Assembly (NCBI GenBank): GCA_964482055.1 | Contig: CAYZVX010000056.1 | Coordinates: 1 to 19,249 of the forward strand | Source: G020354085 sp964482055 | GTDB taxonomy: Bacteria > Pseudomonadota > Gammaproteobacteria > Acidiferrobacterales > Sulfurifustaceae | DNA: 19,249 bases | Direction: 5' to 3' | In this document: in pieces, positions 13,018-19,249 of the stretch | Numbering within the stretch: the stretch's first letter is position 1 | How the letters are laid out: every line of letters starts with the position of its first letter | Translations under genes and position numbers: made by a program | Notes under the pieces: model-generated | Told to the model about the DNA's origin: nothing | The model's database searches: none | What the model saw: the letters and a program-made list of their open reading frames with translations, nothing else

Positions 13018-14997
13018 ATGGAGGCAATCGGTCTTCAAAGCGTCCTGATCCTGCTGGGCGTGGCAGTGGTGCTGGTGGCGCTGTTTCGCTATCTGCACCT
13101 GCCGCAAATCCTCGCCTATCTCAGCGCCGGCGCCCTGATCGGGCCGTACGGCTTTGGCTGGATTCCGAATCTCGAAGCGACCCGCCATCTCGCCGAGTAC
13201 GGCCTGGTGTTCCTGATGTTCACGCTCGGGCTCGAGTTCTCGCTGCCCAAGCTGCTGGCGATGCGCGTGATCGTGTTCGGTCTGGGCGGCGCTCAGGTGC
13301 TGCTCACCAGCGCGGCGTTCGCGACGGCGGCCTGGCTGCTCGGCGTGCCGATCGAGGGCGCCATCGTGATCGGCGGCATGCTGGCGGTGTCCTCCACCGC
13401 GATCGCCATGAAGCAGCTCACCGAGCAGCTCGAGCAGAGCTCGCGCCACGGACGCCACGCGCTCGGTGTGCTGCTGTTCCAGGATCTCGCGGTGGTGCCG
13501 TTCCTGATCCTGATCCCGGCGCTCGGCGGTGATGCCGCCGGCGCCTCGCTCGCGCTCACGCTCGGCACCGTGCTGCTCAAGAGTCTCGCGGTGCTGGCGC
13601 TGATCCTGCTGGCCGGCCGCTGGCTGCTGCGTCCGTTGCTGCACGAGGTCGCCGCGGCGCGCCTGCGCGAGTACTTCCTGTTCACCGCCCTGTTGCTGAC
13701 GCTCGCCGCCGCCTACCTCACGGAGCGCGCCGGGTTGTCGCTCGCGCTCGGCGCGTTCCTGGCCGGCATGATGCTGGCCGAAACCGAGTATCGCCACCAG
13801 CTCGAGGGCGACATCGCGCCGTTTCGCGACATCCTGCTCGGGCTGTTCTTTGTCACCGTCGGCATGATGCTCGATGTGACGGAGGTTATCCGCGACTGGC
13901 CGCTGGTGCTGGGGCTCACGCTCGGGATCCTCGCGTTCAAGACGGCGCTGATCACGCTGCTCGCGCGGCTGTTCGGGATCGAGACCGGCGTGGCGCTGCG
14001 CACCGGGCTGGTGCTGTCGCAGGTCGGCGAGTTCGCTTTTGCCATGCTGCTGCAGGCGAACAAACATGCGTTGCTGGACGCGCCGGTGACCCAGGTGGTG
14101 CTCGCGGCTGTGGTGCTCACGATGCTCGCCGCACCGCTCATCATCCGCCACACCGGCGTGGTCGCGCGCCGGCTGGTGCCGAGCTACCAGCGCACCCGGC
14201 AGACGAGCCTCGAGGTGATCCGCGCCGAGGCCGCCCACGCCGACCGCCACGTGATCATCTGCGGCTACGGGCGCAGCGGGCAGAACCTCGGTTTCATGCT
14301 CGAGCAGGAGGGCATCCCGCACGTGGCGCTCGACCTCGATCCGGTGCGCGTGCGCGACGCGCGCGATGCCGGCCGGCCGGTCGTGTACGGCTATGCCGAC
14401 CGGCGCGACGTGCTCGAGGCGGCGGGGCTTGCGCGCGCCCGGGCGCTGGCGGTGAGCTTCAACAACACCGCTGCGGCGCTCCGGATTCTCGAGATCACGC
14501 GCCTGGTGCGACCCGACATGCCGGTAATCGTGCGCACCATGGACGACGCCGATCTCGAGCGCCTGCGCCAGGCCGGCGCCACCGAGGTGGTGCCGGAGAG
14601 CGTCGAGGGCAGCCTCATGATGGGCTCGCACCTGCTGCTGCTGCTCGGCGTGCCGATGTCGCGTATCGTGCGCCAGGTGCGTGACGCGCGCGCCAGCCGC
14701 TACCGCATGTTGCGTGGCTACTTCCACGGCCAGGACGCCTTCGAGGAGAAGGAGGCCGCGGCCTACCGCGAGCGCCTGCACTCGGTCAGCCTGCCGCCGG
14801 CGGCCGGCGCCGTCGGCAAGCGCATCGAGGAGCTGCGCCTCGAGGAGCTCGGCGTGTCGGTGAGCGCGGTGCGCCGCGGCGGCATCCGTGGCCCTGAGCC
14901 TGGACCGGAGACCAAATTGATGGCGGGCGACGTGCTGGTGCTGTTCGGCACGCCGGAGGCGCTCGAGCAGGCCGAGCAGCGCCTGCTGGCCGCTTGA
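13018..14997 (+). CDS. CPA2-family monovalent cation/proton antiporter with RCK (TrkA-N/TrkA-C) regulatory domains
   Basis: 659-residue inner-membrane protein of the KefB/KefC/YbaL group. The membrane domain (about 5-385) has 11-13 hydrophobic segments, including LPQILAYLSAGALIGP, LGLEFSL and the ion-binding motif FQDLAVVP (154-161; Asp156), then LSQVGEFAFAML. A TrkA-N/RCK Rossmann domain starts at HVIICGYGRSGQNLG (411-425), which should bind NAD(H) or a nucleotide. A TrkA-C domain lies near 585-659. It probably exports K+ or Na+ in exchange for H+, gated by nucleotide binding; the ion and the ligand are not determined. ATG 13018 was chosen because MEAIGLQSVLILLG matches family N-termini; a TTG at 12982 would add 12 unlikely residues. 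No KefF/KefG partner is adjacent. Confidence 0.92.
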   Translation: MEAIGLQSVLILLGVAVVLVALFRYLHLPQILAYLSAGALIGPYGFGWIPNLEATRHLAEYGLVFLMFTLGLEFSLPKLLAMRVIVFGLGGAQVLLTSAAFATAAWLLGVPIEGAIVIGGMLAVSSTAIAMKQLTEQLEQSSRHGRHALGVLLFQDLAVVPFLILIPALGGDAAGASLALTLGTVLLKSLAVLALILLAGRWLLRPLLHEVAAARLREYFLFTALLLTLAAAYLTERAGLSLALGAFLAGMMLAETEYRHQLEGDIAPFRDILLGLFFVTVGMMLDVTEVIRDWPLVLGLTLGILAFKTALITLLARLFGIETGVALRTGLVLSQVGEFAFAMLLQANKHALLDAPVTQVVLAAVVLTMLAAPLIIRHTGVVARRLVPSYQRTRQTSLEVIRAEAAHADRHVIICGYGRSGQNLGFMLEQEGIPHVALDLDPVRVRDARDAGRPVVYGYADRRDVLEAAGLARARALAVSFNNTAAALRILEITRLVRPDMPVIVRTMDDADLERLRQAGATEVVPESVEGSLMMGSHLLLLLGVPMSRIVRQVRDARASRYRMLRGYFHGQDAFEEKEAAAYRERLHSVSLPPAAGAVGKRIEELRLEELGVSVSAVRRGGIRGPEPGPETKLMAGDVLVLFGTPEALEQAEQRLLAA

Positions 14998-15011
14998 GCC
15001 GGTTCCTGACC

Positions 15012-15769
15012 GTGAGCTTCAAAGACCATTTCTCGGGGCACGCTGCCGACTACGCGCGCCACCGGCCGCAATACCCAGCGGCGCTGTTCGCCTACCTGGC
15101 ACAACTGGCGCCGGACCGCGCGCTTGCCTGGGACGCCGGCACCGGCAACGGCAACGGCCAGATCGCACGGGGGCTGGCAGAGCACTTCGCGCACGTCATT
15201 GCCACGGACGCCGCCGCGCAGCACATCGCCAACGCCGTGCCGCACGTGCGCATCGAGTACCGCGTCGCGCCGGCCGAGTCGCTCGAAGCACCGGCCCGCA
15301 GCGTCGACCTCGCCAGTGCCGCGCAGACCGCGCACTGGTTCCACCTCACGCGGTTTTACGCCGAGGCGCACCGCGTGCTCAAACCTCGCGGCGTGGTGGC
15401 GATCTGGTGTTATGGTCTGACGCGGGTTGTGCCCGAGGTCGATGCCATCGTCGAGCATTTCTACCGCGACGTGGTCGGCCCGTTCTGGCCGGCGGAGCGC
15501 CAGCTCATCGATGAGCGCTACCAGACGCTGCCGTTTCCCTTCCGCGAGCAGCAGCCCCCGAGTTTCGCATCGAGCTGATCTGGCAGCTCCCAGAGTTCAC
15601 GCGCTACCTGCGTACCTGGTCGGCGGCACGGCGCTACCTGGCGCAGTGCGGGGCCGATCCCCTGCAGCCGCTCGAGCGGCGCCTCGTGCAGGCGTGGGGT
15701 GGGGCGGTGCAGCCGCGTCTCGTGCGCTGGCCGATCCACCTGCGCGTCGGTCGGGTCGGTGTGGATTAG
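15012..15769 (+). pseudogene. Class I SAM-dependent methyltransferase, frameshifted at a C run
   Basis: N-terminal part from GTG 15012 (an upstream TTG at 14994 overlapping the antiporter stop is possible): FKDHFSGHAADYARHRPQYP, SAM-binding loop AWDAGTGNGNGQIARGL (39-55), IATDAA, RVAPAESL, QTAHWFHLTRFYAEAHRVLKPRGVVAIW. The frame stops at TGA 15576-15578. From 15560 the +2 frame continues as EFRIELIWQLPEFTRYLRTW and onward through VRWPIHLRVGRV to TAG 15767-15769, which is the expected C-terminus of this roughly 250-residue family. Adding one C to the C5 run at 15555-15559 would restore a 252-residue protein. The motif I loop also carries a tandem GGCAAC duplication. It is a real pseudogene, a slippage/phase-variable gene or an assembly error; the sequence alone cannot decide. 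Confidence 0.88.
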
Positions 15770-15790
15770 GCCGGCCTTGGCCGCCGCGCT

Positions 15791-15976
15791 TCAGGTGAGA
15801 CGGGTCTTCTCTGTCCCGCAGCGCTCGCAGCGCCGCACGGTCACGAGCCGCCCCTGCTTGACGTCGAAGCGCCGCTCGGTCACGACGCGCCATTTGTGAA
15901 AGCCGCTCTTGCACAGCGTCTTGCCCTCGGCCTTCTTGTGCAGCGATGGTTTCCTGAATCGTATGATGTCGCCCAT
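15791..15976 (-). CDS. Small basic protein with Cys/His pairs (possible zinc ribbon), unknown function
   Basis: 61 residues, strongly basic. Begins MGDIIRFRKPS and contains LCKSGFHKW (Cys22, His27) and RRCERCGTEK (Cys50, Cys53). A CxxC plus an upstream C/H pair is consistent with a single zinc-ribbon knuckle, but zinc binding is an inference. A good ribosome site (GAGG, 8 bp before ATG 15976) and a family-like compact layout support a real gene. It converges with the frameshifted methyltransferase (21 bp between stops) and is divergent from the DUF72 gene. I do not recognise a named family; a role in nucleic acid binding would be a guess from its charge. Confidence 0.6.
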   Translation of the reverse strand: MGDIIRFRKPSLHKKAEGKTLCKSGFHKWRVVTERRFDVKQGRLVTVRRCERCGTEKTRLT

Positions 15977-16057
15977 GGGGCCCGCCTCGGTAACCGGCTG
16001 ACGCCAGATTGAAGCACGCGGCTCGCCCGCCGCGCCAGTTTTGGGTAGCCTCTGGCG

Positions 16058-16756
16058 ATGGGGTTGGAACAGGCCATTCTGGTAGGGGCACGCGGCTGGG
16101 ATCACGACGACTGGTCGGGCGGTTTCTACCCGCCGGACCTGCCGCGCGGCTGGCGGCTCACCTACTACGCCAACCTGTTGCGTGCGGTGCTCGTGCCGGG
16201 CGAGACCTGGGACGGGGCAGACGCGCAAGTGGTGGGTCAGTGGGCGGCGGATTGCGACGAGTCGTTTCGCTTCGTGCTCGAGCTGCCGCACGAGCTCTCG
16301 GCGCCGCAACGCGCAGCGACCATCCAGCACCTGCTCGTCGATTTCTTCAAGACCATCGAGCCGATCCGCGCCCGCACCGCGGCGCTGCTGCTGCGTGTGG
16401 CCTCCGGCACGCAACCGAACGGCCAATGGCTTGATCCGATGCTGCATGCGCTCGGCACTCGGGTTCCCGTGTGCGTCGATCTGCCGGCCGCCTGGCGCGC
16501 GCCTGAGAACCTCGCCACCCTGGCGCGCCACCAGGCGAGCCTGTGCTGGCATGCGCCAGCCGAGCCCGCCCCCCAGGCGGGGGGACGCTTTCTGGTTGCC
16601 ATCGCGCGCGAGGGGCGGCCGCGGGCCCAGCGTGCGCTGCTCGAACGCCTCGCCGCCTGGCCCGGGTCGGGCGCGGCGCTTTTTTTCGACACGCCGGGCA
16701 CCGCTGCTGAGCAGGCGGGAAAGGCGCGGCTGATCGCCGAATTGATGGGCGTCTAG
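16058..16756 (+). CDS. Divergent DUF72 (YecE-like) protein
   Basis: 232 residues. The opening LVGARGWDHDDWSGGFYPPDLPRG resembles the DUF72 signature (GTSGW.Y..W.G.FYP), followed by LTYYAN and, at about 65-80, QWAADCDESFRFVLELPHELS, which matches the W....p..F.F..K.p..iT block. The usual vEiNstFY strand is replaced by RAVLVPGETWDG. Later parts (LLLRVASG, VCVDLPAAW, GRFLVAIARE) fit successive strands of the expected TIM-barrel-like fold. Function of DUF72 is not established. Start ATG 16058; there is no strong Shine-Dalgarno. The end is 60 bp before the small membrane protein gene, with a dyad between them. Confidence 0.75.
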   Translation: MGLEQAILVGARGWDHDDWSGGFYPPDLPRGWRLTYYANLLRAVLVPGETWDGADAQVVGQWAADCDESFRFVLELPHELSAPQRAATIQHLLVDFFKTIEPIRARTAALLLRVASGTQPNGQWLDPMLHALGTRVPVCVDLPAAWRAPENLATLARHQASLCWHAPAEPAPQAGGRFLVAIAREGRPRAQRALLERLAAWPGSGAALFFDTPGTAAEQAGKARLIAELMGV

Positions 16757-16780
16757 GCCGCGGGATTGGCGGCTGCTGGC

Positions 16781-16797
16781 TGTTACCTTTGGTAACA
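16781..16797. promoter_or_regulatory. TGTTACC-TTT-GGTAACA dyad upstream of the symporter-kinase unit
   Basis: Perfect 7-bp inverted arms (16781-16787 and 16791-16797) around TTT, 20 bp before the ATG of the 66-residue protein. Size and symmetry fit a dimeric repressor operator, or a small hairpin in the leader. The regulator is unknown. A related CGGT-A-ACCG dyad occurs at 15988-15996 in the spacer before the DUF72 gene. Confidence 0.45.
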
Positions 16798-16816
16798 ATT
16801 CTGATAGGCTTGGTTT

Positions 16817-17017
16817 ATGGATGAGCCGCGGGATTTCGTCCGCCGCGCGGACAGCAGTGTGCTGTTGCTGCTGTTCGCGCTGCTGTCGCTCGCCTCACCG
16901 GTGCTGGCGCTGTGGGCGAGTGACACGAGCCCGTGGTACCTGCCCTATGTGCTGTGGGCCGTGCTGATCGCGCTGATCGCCCGGGCGAGCCGCCGCGGTG
17001 ACGACCATGACGTTTGA
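16817..17017 (+). CDS. 66-residue two-helix membrane protein coupled to the sensor kinase
   Basis: MDEPRDFVRRADSSV, then two hydrophobic helices (about 15-33 and 39-56) separated by a short loop with two Trp-containing segments, then a basic end (RASRRGDDHDV). The last 11 bp overlap the start of the symporter-kinase gene (ATG 17007 inside it), which indicates translational coupling. Small two-helix proteins precede several sodium/solute symporters (YjcH before ActP, YhdT before PanF), and Pseudomonas cbrA is preceded by a small overlapping gene (cbrX, recalled from memory). This supports a real partner subunit or coupling peptide. No enzymatic motif is visible. Confidence 0.75.
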   Translation: MDEPRDFVRRADSSVLLLLFALLSLASPVLALWASDTSPWYLPYVLWAVLIALIARASRRGDDHDV

Positions 17018-19249
17018 GCTCGGCACGCTGTTTGTTGCGGGGGTAGCGTACCTGCTGCTCCTGTTCCTGATCGCCTACGCCGCCGAGCGCGGCTGGATTT
17101 CGCCGAAGATCGCGCGCCACCCCGCGACCTACGTGCTGTCGCTCGGAGTGTACGCGACCACCTGGAGCTTCTACGGCAGCGTCGGCTTCGCGCAGACCCA
17201 GGGTTACAACTTCCTCACCATCTATCTCGGCGTGACGCTCGCCTTCCTGCTCACGCCGGTGCTGCTCATGCCGATCTTGAGGCTCACCCGCGACTACCAG
17301 CTCACCTCGCTCGCCGACCTGTTCGCGTTCCGCTACCGCAGCCAGGCGACCGGCGTGCTCGTGACGCTGTTCATGCTGGTCGGCATCCTGCCGTACATCT
17401 CGCTGCAGATCCGCGCGGTCACCGAGTCGGTGCGCGTGCTCACCCAGGAGGCGACCCCGGCGGTGCTCGCGCTCGGCTTCTGCGTGACGCTCGTGCTGTT
17501 CGCGATCCTGTTCGGCGCGCGCCATATCTCGCCGCGTGAGAAGCACGAAGGGCTGGTGGTGGCGATCGCCTTCGAGTCGGCGGTGAAGTTCATCGCGCTC
17601 AGCTGTGTCGGGCTGTTCGCCGTGTTCGGACTGTTCGGCGGCATTGGCGGCATGAACGAGTGGCTCGCACGCCACCCCGAGGCGCTCACCGCGCTCTACA
17701 CGCCGGTGCGCGAGGGCCCGTGGGTGACGCTGCTGCTCCTTGCCTTCGCCGCCGCCTTCCTGCTGCCGCGCCAGTTCCACATGGCCTTCACTGAGAACAT
17801 CAACCCCGCCACGCTGCCGGTGGCGGCCTGGGGGTTCCCGCTGTTCCTGCTCGCGTTCAACCTCGCGCTGCCGCCGATCCTGTGGGCCGGGCAGGAGTTT
17901 CGCCCGGGCAGCAGCGCGGATTTCTACGTGCTCGGCATCACGCTCGAGGGCGGGGGCGTGTGGCTGCCCACCCTCGCGTTCCTGGGCGGGGTGTCGGCGG
18001 CGAGCGCCATGATGATCGTCGAGACGCTCGCCCTTGCGGCCATGAGCCTGAACCACCTGATCCTGCCGGCGCTGTTCCGGGGGCGCACCGAGCCCTACCA
18101 CGACCTCTACAAGAAACTCCTGTGGTGGCGGCGGCTGCTGATCGCGGCGGTGATTCTGGGTGGCTACGGCTTTTACCTGCTGCTCGAGGCCAACCAGGGA
18201 CTGGTGCAGCTCGGCCTCATCTCGTTCGTGGCGGTGGCGCAGTTCCTGCCGGGGGTGCTGGGACTGCTGTTCTGGGCGCGTGCCACGCGCGCCGGGTTCA
18301 TCGCCGGGCTCACCGGCGGGGCGGCGGTGTGGACGGTGACGCTGCTCGTGCCGCTGCTCGAGCGCTCGGGGTTCCTGCACACCGGATTCGATGCGCGCAC
18401 CTGGCTCGGCGCCGCCGGCGAGGACCCGATCGCGTTTGCGACCTTCTGGTCGCTCGCGGTGAACAGCCTGCTGTTCGTCGGCTTCTCGGTGGCCTCGCGC
18501 CCGACCGCGGAGGAGGCGGAGGCGGCCGCCGCCTGTGCGCGTGAGGCGATGCCGCCGCGCGGCGTGGTGGCGGCGGCCTCGCCGGCGCAGTTTCGCGAGC
18601 AGCTCGCGCGCGTGGTCGGATCGCACACCGCCGAGCGCGAGGTGAGCCAGGCGCTGGCCGACCTTGAGATGAACGAGAAGGAACAGCGCCCGCGCGAGCT
18701 GCGCCGGCTGCGCGAGCGCATCGAGCGCAACCTCTCGGGCCTGCTCGGGCCGCTGCTCGCGCGCATGATCGTGGATGACCGTCTGCAGATGGACGCCGGC
18801 TCGCGCACCGCGCTCGCCGACACCATGCGCTTCATCGAGGAAAGCCTCGAGCATTCCCGTTCGCGCCTGCAGGGACTGGCCGCCGAGCTCGATGCGCTGC
18901 GCCGTTACCATCGCCAGATCCTGCAGGAGCTGCCGCTCGGGGTGTGCTCGCTTGGGCCTGACCACGAGATCGTGATCTGGAACCATGCCATGGGCCAGCT
19001 CTCCGGGGTGGATGCCCAGGCGGCGATCGGGCTCGGGCTCGAGCGCCTGCCGGAGCCCTGGGGCGGGTTGCTGCGCGGTTTCGTGCGCGGGCGCGATCCG
19101 CACCTCTACAAGCTGCAGGTCTCGATCCGCGGCCGAACGCGCTGGTTTAACCTGCACAAGGCGGCGATCGAAGCCGCCGGACAGCCGGAAGCGCCCACGC
19201 CGCGCCCGTCCCGTGCGGGCGCGGAGGGCGCAGTGGCCGCCGCACCCGG
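17007..19249 (+). CDS. Sodium/solute symporter-STAC-PAS sensor histidine kinase, CbrA-like (3' end cut by window edge)
   Basis: 747 codons are visible, open to the window end. Residues 1-495 form an SLC5/PutP-type transporter domain with about 12-13 membrane helices, including YVLSLGVYATTWSFYGSVG, YQLTSLADLFAFRYRS, ISLQIRAV, PRQFHMAFTENINPATLP and GGVSAASAMMIVETLALAAMSLN. A STAC linker follows (about 525-620: SPAQFREQLARVVG through SRTALADTMRFIEESLEHSR), then a short coiled coil and a PAS domain from about 640 (QILQELPLGVCSLG, IVIWNHAMGQLSG). The HisKA and HATPase domains are expected beyond the window. This order is that of CbrA, which senses or transports histidine and controls carbon/nitrogen use with CbrB; the ligand here is unknown. 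ATG 17007 lies inside the upstream small gene. A sigma-54-dependent CbrB-type response regulator would be a natural neighbour beyond the edge. Confidence 0.92.
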   Translation, partial: MTFELGTLFVAGVAYLLLLFLIAYAAERGWISPKIARHPATYVLSLGVYATTWSFYGSVGFAQTQGYNFLTIYLGVTLAFLLTPVLLMPILRLTRDYQLTSLADLFAFRYRSQATGVLVTLFMLVGILPYISLQIRAVTESVRVLTQEATPAVLALGFCVTLVLFAILFGARHISPREKHEGLVVAIAFESAVKFIALSCVGLFAVFGLFGGIGGMNEWLARHPEALTALYTPVREGPWVTLLLLAFAAAFLLPRQFHMAFTENINPATLPVAAWGFPLFLLAFNLALPPILWAGQEFRPGSSADFYVLGITLEGGGVWLPTLAFLGGVSAASAMMIVETLALAAMSLNHLILPALFRGRTEPYHDLYKKLLWWRRLLIAAVILGGYGFYLLLEANQGLVQLGLISFVAVAQFLPGVLGLLFWARATRAGFIAGLTGGAAVWTVTLLVPLLERSGFLHTGFDARTWLGAAGEDPIAFATFWSLAVNSLLFVGFSVASRPTAEEAEAAAACAREAMPPRGVVAAASPAQFREQLARVVGSHTAEREVSQALADLEMNEKEQRPRELRRLRERIERNLSGLLGPLLARMIVDDRLQMDAGSRTALADTMRFIEESLEHSRSRLQGLAAELDALRRYHRQILQELPLGVCSLGPDHEIVIWNHAMGQLSGVDAQAAIGLGLERLPEPWGGLLRGFVRGRDPHLYKLQVSIRGRTRWFNLHKAAIEAAGQPEAPTPRPSRAGAEGAVAAAP

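Noticed and set aside
12994..14781. 595-codon minus-strand frame opposite the antiporter
   Set aside because: Gln/His/Glu/Arg-rich low-complexity shadow of a conserved membrane protein gene.
15770..15790. Intrinsic terminator between the methyltransferase and the small Cys-pair gene
   Set aside because: Only 21 bp with overlapping GGCC repeats; no stable stem with a T run on either strand.
16815..19157. 780-codon open frame on the minus strand opposite the symporter-kinase
   Set aside because: Composition is dominated by Arg, His, Gln, Glu and Gly with no motifs, and it mirrors a clearly conserved gene on the other strand. Long antisense frames are expected from the G/C-rich third codon positions.
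1..19249. CRISPR array, tRNA or rRNA genes, or defence island
   Set aside because: No regularly spaced 25-40 bp direct repeats, no cloverleaf with CCA-proximal TTCRA arm, and no rRNA-like sequence. All large frames are assigned to housekeeping or regulatory families.

Overview
This is a GC-rich (roughly two-thirds G+C) chromosomal segment from a gammaproteobacterium. The core block pairs LPS-export genes (kdsD-kdsC-lptC-lptA-lptB) with rpoN-hpf and a regulatory, sugar-permease-less PTS (hprK-rapZ-EIIA-HPr-EI). That combination, with a CbrA-like SLC5/histidine-kinase hybrid nearby, suggests a Chromatiales, Acidiferrobacterales or Ectothiorhodospiraceae-like lineage. The lineage is an inference from gene order and protein similarity recalled from memory; nothing here fixes the species.

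Layout. Positions 1-2738 (+) hold the 3' end of pmbA/tldE and a complete mgtE Mg2+ channel, separated by a short spacer built from inverted heptamer repeats. Positions 2739-3022 are a gene-free stretch full of hairpins. It is followed by a stand-alone WYL-like gene (3023-3424, +) that converges on ptsI; the two stop codons overlap inside a perfect palindrome. Positions 12942-3421 (-) carry one 12-gene co-directional cluster: kdsD, kdsC, lptC, lptA, lptB, (122 bp), rpoN, hpf, (90 bp), hprK, rapZ, EIIA-Man type, ptsH, ptsI. Many junctions are 4-bp ATGA overlaps, which points to translational coupling. Positions 13018-15769 (+) hold a CPA2 cation/proton antiporter with an RCK domain and a class I methyltransferase gene broken by a one-base frameshift in a C run. 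Positions 15791-19249 hold a tiny cysteine-pair protein (-), a divergent DUF72 protein (+), a 66-residue two-helix membrane protein (+) and the first 747 codons of a sodium/solute-symporter-STAC-PAS sensor kinase (+) that runs off the window.

How the genes work together. KdsD and KdsC supply KDO for the LPS inner core, and LptA/B/C are part of the bridge that exports finished LPS. RpoN is sigma-54, and HPF hibernates ribosomes. EI, HPr, EIIA, HprK and RapZ form a phosphorelay with no sugar permease gene in view, so the phosphorylation state probably acts as a regulatory signal linking carbon/nitrogen status to the envelope. The usual ptsN (EIIA-Ntr) gene between hpf and hprK is not present here.

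I did not find a phage-defence island, CRISPR array, insertion sequence, rRNA or tRNA. The features most worth a second look are the inverted heptamer arrays before mgtE, the shortened LptA and LptC, the small membrane protein overlapping the symporter-kinase, the palindrome at the -35 position of a candidate hprK promoter, and the frameshifted methyltransferase.
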